From the NCBI GenBank assembly GCA_964019055.1, contig OZ025207.1, positions 15,713,357 to 15,777,356 of the forward strand: a stretch of 64,000 nucleotides of DNA. The letters run 5' to 3'. The DNA is from Anthopleura xanthogrammica. Lineage: Eukaryota > Cnidaria > Anthozoa > Actiniaria > Actiniidae. Positions within the stretch are counted from its first letter, which is position 1. Every line of letters starts with the position of its first letter. Below are positions 22,201-29,803 of the stretch, piece after piece. A program made the translations under genes and the position numbers. The notes below the pieces were generated by a model. The model was given only the letters and a program-made list of their open reading frames with translations, was not told the DNA's origin and did not search any database.

Positions 22201-22461
22201 AAGGTGTAGACACTGAGGGTGGTCACTGCCAGGGTTTCTTTACGTCCTCAGTGGTTCTTTTACGTCCCTCGAGATATACGAGAAATAGAGAGCATGAAAT
22301 CAGCTAGTTTAGTGATTTTTTTTTTCATTTATTTCAGGCCTGAGTTGATTGCTTCTGGTGTAATGGAACTCATCGAGGATGACACCAAGAACGCTGCTGT
22401 CATGCGCGTCACTAAAAAAAATGGTATAGACTACAAAAAATACTTCCAACCGAAGCTATAA
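10208..22461 (+). CDS. SDR-A: 15-hydroxyprostaglandin dehydrogenase-like short-chain dehydrogenase
   Basis: Seven exons: 10208-10300, 10801-10924, 11597-11718, 12278-12377, 20224-20300, 20828-20973, 22338-22461. They join in frame with GT-AG borders to give 261 residues (human HPGD has 266). Seen: nucleotide loop TGGAQGIG (11-18), D36 after strand 2 (NAD preference), NNAG (90-93), catalytic S144, Y157 and K161 in YAATK, then CPSYTDTP. Serine-to-Tyr spacing is 13, as in HPGD, whose substrate-contacting Gln three residues before Tyr is Leu here; the substrate is therefore uncertain. Probable cytosolic NAD-dependent alcohol oxidation. An in-frame ATG at 10184 is possible, but 10208 (MKIKG) matches the paralogue starts. 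Intron 4 (7.8 kb) contains a GPCR gene on the other strand. It converges on SDR-B, stops 417 bp apart. AATAAA at 22664. Confidence 0.9.
10965..11110. repeat. GATCTTG/AGATTACA short repeats in SDR-A intron 2
   Basis: Three tandem AGATTACA units lead into a run of imperfect GATCTTG/CAAGATC palindromic pieces. It is a low-complexity intronic patch immediately downstream of exon 2. Confidence 0.5.
11750..12320 (+). repeat. ~140-bp tandem repeat carrying the exon-4 splice acceptor (SDR-A)
   Basis: The authentic start of exon 4 (AG at 12276-12277, then AAAGGTGTAGTCC) is preceded by three diverged copies of the same acceptor-plus-exon segment. Their GGTGTAG cores lie at 11862, 12000, 12139 and 12281, about 140 bp apart. 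Copies 1 and 2 still have a CAG acceptor; copy 3 has lost it (TATGAG). All three decoys run into stop codons soon after AATAAAA. The intronic part (CCCTATCACC, GGAATTC, GTGG) is repeated as well. Confidence 0.85.
13150..13400 (+). repeat. Two-copy ~138-bp tandem duplication
   Basis: The block TTCTCATTTTCTG...TTTCAAAAAGAAATGTTT...GCTGTCAGACTT appears at about 13160 and again at about 13298, with roughly 85-90% similarity. It sits in SDR-A intron 4 and is non-coding. Confidence 0.6.
14395..14605 (+). repeat. Imperfect two-copy repeat in SDR-A intron 4
   Basis: GATTTCTTTCACTTCCATTT occurs at about 14411 and 14561, with neighbouring similarity, giving a ~150-bp spaced duplication. A 144-codon open frame over it (14327-14761) is low complexity and not supported as a gene. 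Confidence 0.45.
15009..15905 (-). CDS. Divergent class A GPCR nested in SDR-A intron 4
   Basis: An intronless frame encodes 298 residues with seven hydrophobic segments, expected in the plasma membrane. Seen: D53 in TADLL of helix 2, C81 at the start of helix 3 and a Cys in the second extracellular loop (C156), which supports the class A fold. Several activation switches deviate: D25 replaces the helix-1 Asn, DKV (105-107) replaces DRY, CVLP (231-234) replaces CWxP and NWALY (270-274) replaces NPxxY. The frame is intact, which argues against a pseudogene. Position 3.32 is Phe88, so an aminergic ligand is unlikely. The N-terminus before helix 1 is short. AATAAA on this strand about 45 bp after the stop (14960-14965) suggests a compact transcript. 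The ligand is unknown. Confidence 0.87.
   Translation of the reverse strand: MVGRGFFLAGQIYDSFLVAVTILGDLLIYVSFYTNISLRTKTNVFFVSLVTADLLTATIVMSIDSVHLANFPIWPFSRVTCNVWNSLFVALETSSLVNLTVMSIDKVNAITKPLYYSTEITKKTLIVIGCTWMYAIINGIYLYFLWDQPDVPTPTCKELSVSMEHSIPLLILNVFIPFGVCLTINVKILKISREQAFKVNAVINLSEQQSKLKAKKGARTISLLVGAFSFCVLPFFIFHAIDAISNESLPGRLSLSHIVKWLLFSNSAFNWALYGFLNREIRTTFARIFRMMKEKILG
17345..17550. mobile_element. MITE-like inverted repeat (~75-bp arms)
   Basis: The left arm (AACAAATAGAAAACGTTTTG, CCGTGTTTACATAG, TATAAACAC, GAAAGTTTG) is mirrored by the right arm (AAACTTT, GTGTTTATA, CTATGCAAACACGG, CAAACGTTTCCTATTTGTT). The loop contains GAGCCGCAGGCGAGG. No ORF. It lies in SDR-A intron 4. Confidence 0.65.
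18575..19185. mobile_element. Interspersed element with nested duplicated palindromic insertion
   Basis: An element beginning TGAAATAGAGTGTGATATTG, containing GGCCAGTGGGGATACGATTT and ending CCATGTAATATCCTCTAT. It has a second copy at 48834-49098. In the present copy the sequence is interrupted after ATAATAAACAGAAC by two tandem 157-bp units, each carrying a 90-bp palindrome (18753-18842 and 18910-18999). The copy at 48.8 kb lacks the insertion and serves as an empty site. Neither copy codes for protein. Confidence 0.75.
18753..18999. repeat. Duplicated 90-bp palindromes
   Basis: Each palindrome starts CAGTTGTGATAAAAAGATAA and ends with its reverse complement; the arms pair over about 40 bp around a central AAGAAAGATATTA. 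The unit repeats 157 bp later, with one or two base differences, together with the flank AAACACCGACGCAGCCCACAC. The structure is that of a small hairpin MITE that inserted and was then duplicated with its flank. Confidence 0.75.
19785..19905. repeat. Inverted repeat (CCAACATGGAGGCC arms)
   Basis: GGCCTCCATGTTGGATGA is followed about 40 bp later by its complement TCATCCAACATGGAGGCC. This is a small MITE-like palindrome in SDR-A intron 4. Confidence 0.55.
19996..20164. mobile_element. Short MITE with CAAGGxCGGATxCAGG ends
   Basis: The left end GCAAGGGCGGATACAGG pairs with the complement of the right end CCTGGATCCGGCCTTGC. It is about 165 bp long, non-coding, and ends 60 bp before exon 5 of SDR-A. 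Another element with GGATCCAGG-type ends lies at 30148-30343. Confidence 0.55.
20495..20686. repeat. (TTCC)n microsatellite
   Basis: About 190 bp of almost uninterrupted CCTT repeat in SDR-A intron 5, inside a wider pyrimidine tract (20395-20790). It ends 140 bp before the exon-6 acceptor. Long open frames across it (poly-FLPS or poly-EGRK) are artefacts of the repeat. Confidence 0.95.
21425..21775. repeat. tRNA-like B box plus ~70-bp inverted repeat
   Basis: TGGGTTCGATCCCAGGATG near 21480 resembles a tRNA B box and probably comes from a SINE head. Next to it, arms of about 70 bp face each other: GACCATTTTACGGTTGTCGT... at 21526 and its complement ending at 21772, both containing CCTCAGCCTCGATAG. 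The middle carries AAAGCGCTCGTGCATCTCGA, which also occurs near 717. All of it lies within SDR-A intron 6. Confidence 0.55.
21965..22095 (-). repeat. SINE tail fragment, reverse orientation
   Basis: Contains the complement of the SINE tail (TTGATCAAAGTCAATGCACG, CTAACTCACAGATTGAA, TGTTAGGTTTTGCGGAGGG). Related blocks occur near 43.8 and 53.5 kb in the same orientation. Confidence 0.55.
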
Positions 22462-22463
22462 CT

Positions 22464-22878
22464 GTCTGCAGTAGTTTAATAGGTAATGAGAGATTTTATT
22501 AATGAACTGATGAATCAAGGAATTGATTTGTGTTACATTTCTATAGCACTCTCCTCCATTCCTTTTGGGTTTTTTTTCTGCCACAGGAAACCCAACTAAC
22601 AAAAACTTAGATACTGCAAGGAAGAAGCGACTAGGCAAATGATCTAAAACAAATCACATAAGTAATAAATAGGAACATTAACTAGACGGTGTTCATTGAA
22701 CAGGACCTCGTTTGTCATTCAAGATAGCATATCACTGATTCTCTGGGAAAATCGTGCGTACGTTAAAATAGTTGGAGACATACCCCACATGATAGGAGGT
22801 GTTCATGTTATCGATTACCTATTAATTTTAAAAACAATTAAAAAAAAAAGATTTTATAATTCATGATTATGATTACTA
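22464..22878. other. Convergent 3' region between SDR-A and SDR-B
   Basis: This 417-bp gap must hold both 3' UTRs. AATAAA on the plus strand at 22664-22669 fits SDR-A. On the minus strand AATAAA at 22495-22500 could serve SDR-B, in which case the two transcripts would overlap. No further exon or repeat was seen. Confidence 0.4.
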
Positions 22879-25191
22879 TCAAACGTCCATTTCTTCAAAC
22901 TCCATGTATCCGATGCCTTCAGCGTCATTGATGAGCTCAAGAAGACCCTTGGCAATGAATTCGGGTCTGTAAACAAAAAACAAATAAACAAAAGGGAATC
23001 ACAGGTTAGAGCATATCATTCGCCTCTCATCTCTGGGGCCTCGAGTTCGATTCCTGGCATCACATTTTTGAGTAGAGTTTGTTAGGTCTCTCTTATTCGA
23101 GGGTTTTTCTCCGGATCATACGGTTTTCCTCCCTCCGCAAAGCCTAACACGCTTATAAGATTACAAATCGATCTGTGAGTTAGCCGTGCTCTGACTTTGA
23201 GCAGCACAGATGTTGTTTGAGGGTATTGATAAAATTTGGAGTTTTTCTTATGGAAACAAAAAAAAAAAAAGATTTTCGGTTTCATGACATCGATACTTAC
23301 TGAACAACTCCTCGTTTCTCGATCCATTCTTTCATCCCAGGGTAATCTTTTGGCAGAAGGGGAGTATCTACCATACCTGGACAAATACAGCATACGCGAA
23401 CCCCCTTGGACTCGAGGGAAACCTTTAATACAGAAATATTGTGTAGTCAACTTGTGACCATAGGAGGATCCAGTACGTACTATCCCAAGTGCTTTGGTTG
23501 CTTATTATTGTTTTCTTTGGTTTCAACCCCGGTTTATGTGCATCTTTTTGATGATACTTCTACCAATAATAATACTAATACTAAGGTGTTGCTTTAGCAT
23601 TTGATGAAGACATGATCGACTAATTTGGCAAATAAAAGTAGCCAACTGTAGGATCTGTGCTGAACCTAAATTACTCCAAATTACTCCAGTGTCTCTAAAT
23701 TTCTTGAAGGATTTAGAAAATAGATATCGCTAAAAGGTATGACATACACTCTACTTAAGTACAATTGATTTTTCAATTTCGAAAATATTTATTTCAACTA
23801 TTTAAATGAAAAAAATGTTCTATCTCAGTCGCAATGCATGATGGGATAGTGCTGGATTCTCCTCTGTGTTTTGACCATATAAGGTAGGATCCCACTATCT
23901 CGAACCTTCTGTGGACCAGGGACTTTGAAAGGTTCAAGATATCGCGGCTTCAGGTTCAAAATATAATGGGAAATTCGAGACAGGTTTTAGATAACGGGAT
24001 TCCACGGTATAAGGATTTGAAATGTTAGCTAACAAAGGAAAAATCATGGTATTGACCTCCCGTGCTGTGACCGTGACGATGCCTTGTCCGAGGATTTTGA
24101 TTGGATAGGAAATATTCAAAGATGACGTCGCTACCCAATGGTAGATATTATGGTTTTCAGTGTACGTATTTCTTATACACTAAATAAGGTGCATGGTATT
24201 CGTGGATTTTTACATACCTTTGCGATGCTTCTGGTGAACGCAACGACACCAGCCTTTGATGTGCAATACACGGCTACCATGCCCATAGGTACAAATGCTG
24301 TAGCGAAGTATAAGTGAGCTTTGTTAGAAATTATAGTTTAGTTTTTACAGTGAGGATGACTCCAGGGGGCGTGCGCGTGTGTATGTGGAGGGGGGGGGGG
24401 GGGGAGGGGGGACGGACGGTAGGTCTGATGACACATTGATATTAATGATGTTCATTTTTTCTTCGAGCTTATTGTTTTATCGGGAAAAAATACGAGCTAA
24501 AACCCCTGACACGTCAATGGAATCAGTCTACGATATATCTTGTTTATCCCAAAAGAAATCATACTTTTTTCCGATGGAATTTGTGGCATTTATTTCGTGT
24601 TTCCATTCTAGCCTCGCATTCAAGATAATTTTGAGAAGGGTCCTTTGGGAGGAGCTCAGCCTCGTAATCTCACCCCCTCCCCTCTCCCCTTCGTGGTTCT
24701 TGACAGCACACACATATACCTGACATGGAAGCTGTGTTGACGACTACACCACCGGATTTCATGTATTCAAATGCCAAGTAGGTGCCTTGAATGGTGGCCA
24801 TCTTGGAATAAATAGAATAATGACAAGAGTGCGTGAGGATCATGAGCTACGGTGGACATGAACATTAGGTTACAGAGGAGATGTAATTTTTTTAAATTTC
24901 GTCTTATTCTATTTTTTGGTTTGGTTAAAGCACCACCCCTCACATGACCTGGTGCGTTACATCGGGACTCTAATAACTATAACTAGTTAAATTTATCTTT
25001 ATCAAAAATTGACTTGAAAGCGAAAAGATGTCGTACCAGATTGATGGCAATGCATTTCTCCCAGTTGACCTCATCACCAATACCCGCATTGTTGCACACA
25101 ATGTCGAGTCTACCGTGTTCATCTACAGTTTGCTTGAATGCACCTACGCCACAAGACAACTCAGTTCAGTATTCCGTAATAGATAATAGTA

Positions 25192-25232
<41 letters not shown>

Positions 25233-25254
25233 AGTAATGATGATGATGATAATA

Positions 25255-25285
<31 letters not shown>

Positions 25286-25782
25286 TGATGATGATAATAA
25301 TAATAATAATAGTAAAAATAATAATAATAATATACAACAATTCAATAAAATGTCAATAACAATAACAATATAAACACGAAATTTCGTAATAAATAATAAC
25401 GGATTGAACGCGTGTATTTCATCATAAGTAATAATAAAAATACCCATATTTAGCCTCATTTCAGTTCGGGTTCGCCTCATTTCAGTGTCAAAACATTCAC
25501 AAATAGCAATGGTAGGTGAAGTAAAGAATGCACAACTTCAACAATACAAACACTTTGAAATTCCACGGACCTTCGAACTGCACACATGAATATTCTACAC
25601 AAAATCGAGGCTAATCCTGCGTAAATGAATCTGTAGTCAAGGAACACAGCGGTATTTTACGAATTCGAAAAAGGCCTATTTGTCGTATCGTTTTCAAGAT
25701 ACAATATACAAGATTTTTTTTTTCGTACCAAACAAGTTTTCCTAAATACATCATGTATATTATAATATAAATAAATAAATAA

Positions 25783-25828
<46 letters not shown>

Positions 25829-26797
25829 GTATTTAACTAAATATACATAAAATTGCACAGTGTAAGTATAACAAAAAATATTTGTTACAGGTTATCTGAA
25901 AAAACTTTCGTTAAACGAGCTTCCACTCATACGAAAGCCATGCACTCTAGTACTAAAATAAATGCGCTTGAAAGTTAATTTTGACAAACACTTACTCGTA
26001 AGCTCTTCCTTTTTGGAAATGTCACATGCTATAAACTTGGCAGATCCTGGTCCGTACTTGGTTTGTAACTCTTCTTGGGTTTTTTCACCTGTCTCCTTGT
26101 TAATATCTAGTATGATCACCTAGGGAATGACATACAAGGACTTTTTACAAATGTGTATCATTGATCTTTGCTTGGGCTTCCTGTGGATTTGGTCATCCAA
26201 TGAAGGCACAGGTAGCCCGTATCAGAAACATATTGTTACTTTATGTTTCAACGTTAACGTTAACATCGATTTTCTCCTTCAAACTCACTCAAATCTCAAA
26301 AACTTTAGTAAAATATGAAGTTCAACTTCTAGACATTTGATAAGCAATATACGATATCTGCGTGCGACCCGTATGGGCTTTGCGTGACACATAAATCGAC
26401 AAATTTTTGAGTCAATTCATCCACTTCTTCCGGTTCATTACGAATTCAAGTGGTGGTCTAGTCGTGAGTCTTTCTGCCGACAATAGATCAGTAATTGTTT
26501 ACAGTGAACCAGGATAAATGCCATGTGCTTGGATAGGGTCTGCATAGGTTTAGGGAAGAAGACAGACGAGTCCTGATTTGCCGGAAGTAAAATTACGCTC
26601 AAAAGTCACGAGCGTGGAACTGTATTCCCCAATGAAAAGTTTGTGACTACCAACATCTCGTGTTGTTTAAAACTTTGTGTATCTATTTAGCGATACCTTA
26701 CCGAGGCAGCTTCGTTTTCCAAGAGAGCCACACAAAACGCCTTTCCAATTCCACTAGCTCCTCCAGTGATGATGGATACAGTACCTTTGATAATCAT
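22879..26797 (-). CDS. SDR-B: 15-PGDH-like short-chain dehydrogenase
   Basis: Seven exons in transcript order: 26702-26797, 25996-26119, 25037-25143, 24720-24801, 24218-24297, 23301-23422, 22879-22966. They join in frame with GT-AG borders to give 232 residues. Seen: TGGASGIG (11-18), D37 for NAD preference, NNAG (91-94), catalytic S134, Y147 and K151 in YCTSK, and CPGMVDTP before a short C-terminus. Intron phases 0,1,0,1,0,2 equal those of SDR-A, -C and -D. It is shorter than the paralogues mainly because the last exon ends early (EFEEMDV) and the loop in exons 3-4 is compact. The HPGD-type Gln before Tyr is absent, so prostaglandin specificity is not assured. Role inferred: NAD-dependent oxidation of a hydroxyl group, possibly on a lipid. 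Confidence 0.9.
23000..23245 (+). mobile_element. tRNA-derived SINE, near complete
   Basis: The head has an A-box-like GGTTAGAGCATATCATTCGC and a B-box-like GAGTTCGATTCCTGG, then the shared body TTAGGTCTCTCTTATTCGAG, TCCTCCCTCCGCAAAGCC, ATCTGTGAGTTAGCCGTGC and a tail GGGTATTGATAAAATTTG. This is the best copy of the SINE family seen in at least six places in the window. It sits in intron 6 of SDR-B, antisense to the gene. Confidence 0.7.
24385..24415. repeat. Poly-G tract
   Basis: A G-rich run broken by single A bases in SDR-B intron 4, next to GTGCGCGTGTGTATGTG. It is low complexity and prone to length error. Confidence 0.7.
25192..25338. repeat. (GAT)n/(AAT)n microsatellite
   Basis: A trinucleotide run of GAT changing to AAT, in SDR-B intron 2, starting about 50 bp before exon 3 in transcript order. 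Open frames of poly-D/N or poly-L/S here are not genes. Confidence 0.9.
25765..25830. repeat. (AATA)n/(AAT)n microsatellite
   Basis: AAATA units followed by about 17 AAT units in SDR-B intron 2. Confidence 0.9.
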
Positions 26798-28348
26798 TTT
26801 GTAAATGAGAGTACTTCTGTTAAGCGAACCTATAAGACTTATAAAGCTACCGTTTTTCGATTAGTACAAGTGTTTTTATGCAGAACTTCCATATAAGGAG
26901 TTGAACTATAACCCAATGACGTTATATCGAAACAATCTGTTGTCTTAACGCTAAGGATCATTGTCAAAAAAGGGCACAAAATAGAAGCAAAACAAATTAA
27001 ATCACAAGAAAATTCGGTTTATGAGATAGTGAAAAGTGAGAAAAGCTAAATATTACACTAAATATCCCGTACGAAAGAAGATTTAGGCTAAATTTCTATT
27101 ATTCTTGCACATGTAAAGAAACCGTGACGTCATAGTGTTCATGGCAATAGAGCTGTCAATTTGTGACGTATTTCCGGGTCCAACTGTTAAAAAATACCGC
27201 TAAAATAAAGCGAAAAACGCACTCAATGATTTAACCTCCACCTGAAACAATTAGAACTTTGCACAACAAATCCTGTCATAAAGAAAAAGTAAGAAAAATC
27301 TTTATAGAACTGCTTTTCGGTTTGGACCCAGAAGTCGTTTTTCCATACGAGGGACGTCACACTTAAAAGCTCTGTATAGTATCATAATATCAGTAGCCAA
27401 ATTTAGAATCTAGTCATGATCAGCAAAAAATATATTCAAACTTAACAAAAAATAGTGGTGTTTCCATTTAAGGGAATACTTTACTTATTTCTTCTATTAA
27501 TAATAAGAGTGTAATGATTATTTCTAGTATTGTTTACGTTACTTTTCAAGATTTTTTTTTTGAAATGTCTAGTGTGAATTGCAAATTGTTGCTCCATATA
27601 TAGAAGTATTTCCATTCGAGCACATATTTCGTGATCTTTATTGCAAAGTTATCACAAAGTTTGTATACGTATCTACTATTACTCTCGTACTTACCCATCC
27701 ACTGTCCGACTGACCGACTCAAATTTTATACCCTCTGGGCTGAGCTAGGGTCTAGGTATTAGGTTTTGCTGTTTTGCCTTCCTCCCTCCCTTCCTCCATC
27801 CTTTCCTCCCTCCCTCTATCCATCCGTCCATCCATCCATCTGGCATTCCTCCCTCCCTCCCTCCCTCCATGCATCCATTTATTTGTTTATTTATTTATTC
27901 ATTTATTCAGTAGAAACCGAGGTTTTTGATCCCAGGCTTTTTATAAATGGCCGGTTATTTTAAGCCGAAAAGAGACGCGAGGCGAAAAATATATAGGCCG
28001 CGTGGAAACTGGGTACTAGAATATTTTTCTTTCGCAGATTTTTTAAAAATGCTCTCTAAATAGTCTTGGCCAGCAAATAAACTTGATAATATTGACTTAG
28101 ATGGCCTGTATAAAGTATATATTTTAAATAGCCGCCAGAATTAGCCATCCACAGACTCAAAAGCGGTCATGACCTTATTCGATGGGGAATTGTGTGCGAT
28201 GTACTAAAACAATTAGACCTCTCGCCCTCATGGTCTACGACTCGTATTGACTTCGGCCTCATGGGCTATTGACTTGTAGACCATGAGGGCGAGAGGTCTA
28301 ATTGTTAATTATCCGACCTCAAAAGTGTCATCAAAAATGCCTTTTTCA
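26798..28348. other. SDR-B/SDR-C intergenic region
   Basis: Holds the SDR-B promoter side and the SDR-C 3' side. A CCCT/CATC-type pyrimidine tract lies at about 27775-27880 with a TTTA run to 27910. A 99-bp inverted repeat with perfect 31-bp arms lies at 28208-28306. No extra gene was recognised and no TATA box is evident. Confidence 0.4.
28208..28306. repeat. Perfect 31-bp-arm inverted repeat
   Basis: Arms at 28208-28238 and 28276-28306 (AACAATTAGACCTCTCGCCC... and complement) match exactly, with a 37-bp loop. It lies 43 bp beyond the SDR-C stop codon, so the SDR-C 3' UTR could form a strong hairpin. AGACCT ends resemble the other MITEs here, so a recent small MITE is the simplest reading. 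Confidence 0.85.
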
Positions 28349-29753
28349 TTAAAACTGATGATACGCGATCGTTTTTTTATACACTGTCATGGCTTGACCG
28401 TTCTTGGTGTCGTCACTAATCAGCTGTATTAGTCCCTTGGCAACAAACTCTGGCCTGCATATGAACAAATACATTTTCAGAAATCAACTACCGCGTAGCA
28501 CCTACAATATGTGTGTGTGGGAGGGGGGCAGGGCTCTAGCTGAAATAATGACGTAGAAATGACGTCACCCCCAAAATGAGGTGTCATATATGTAGCCTGA
28601 GCAAGGCCCCCCGCAAGGGCTGTTACTCAGGCTATCATGAAGTCTGCTAAGATTGCTCCAGCGCTAATTCAGCGCTAAAATATCCGGAGACCACAAAACC
28701 TCAACAATACCTAAAAAAAATAGCGAAGAATTATGCAGTGTTTTTATCTAATTGTAGCGAGTAGCCTTCTAAGGGTGACACCTCAGTTTTGCAAATTTTC
28801 TTAATTCTGATTGTTTTTTCTTTATCATATCAGCTGGCTAGATTTGGAAGAGTAAAGTGTGTGTTTGTGGGGGGGGGGGGGCACTGATAATAACATATTA
28901 CAGTGTTTCTGCTTATCTTACTACTCATCTTCCCCTTCCTCCCCCTCCCTCCCTCCGTGATGTAAATTAAATGAAAAACATATCTATATACTTACTCCAG
29001 CAAGGTAAGACTTTTGATCATCCTGGCGAATTTTTCATCTTCTTTGGACAAGTTGTGAAGAAAGGGAGTATCGACAGCGCCAGGACAAATACAATTGATT
29101 CGTATCCCTTTTTTCAGACAAGTCTGTAACGAAATAGCATCATCATGAAGATCATGCAATTCAAACGTACGAACAAGTCCCAAGGTTGGTCAATACATAA
29201 TTGAAGTCTTATACACTGCTTTATGCAATCACAAACACTCAGGCTAGGCCGGGTCTTTAAAAAAACCGAGTTTAAATGCCTGCTTTGGAATATATCTATA
29301 AATTGTTAGAGTACTTTCAAATGGCTTGGATGACCACTATAAATCAGTGGCGGTCCGGCCCTTCTCTCCAGACTTCATCGTCACTAACCAAGACCAATAT
29401 TGGAGGGACGTCAAACTTACCGGCGCTATACTTCTTGTGAATCCAATAATAGCATGTTTTGTGGTACAGTACACTGGAACATATGGATTTGGGTTGAAAC
29501 CTATGTGGTGCATGACGGAACCCAGATTAAAATGCATTCATTGTTGTTGTTGTTGTTGTTGATGATGATGATGGTGATGGTGACGATGGTGACGATGGTG
29601 ATGGTGATGATGATGATGGTGGTGGTGATGATGATCATGATGGTGATGATGATGATGATGGTGGTGATGATGGTGATGATGATGATGGTGATGATGATGA
29701 TGGTGATGATGATCATGATGGTGATGATGATGGTGATGGTGATGGTGATGATG

Positions 29754-29803
<50 letters not shown>

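Noticed and set aside
25014..25480. Poly-Asp/Asn and poly-Leu/Ser frames
   Set aside because: GAT/AAT microsatellite in SDR-B.
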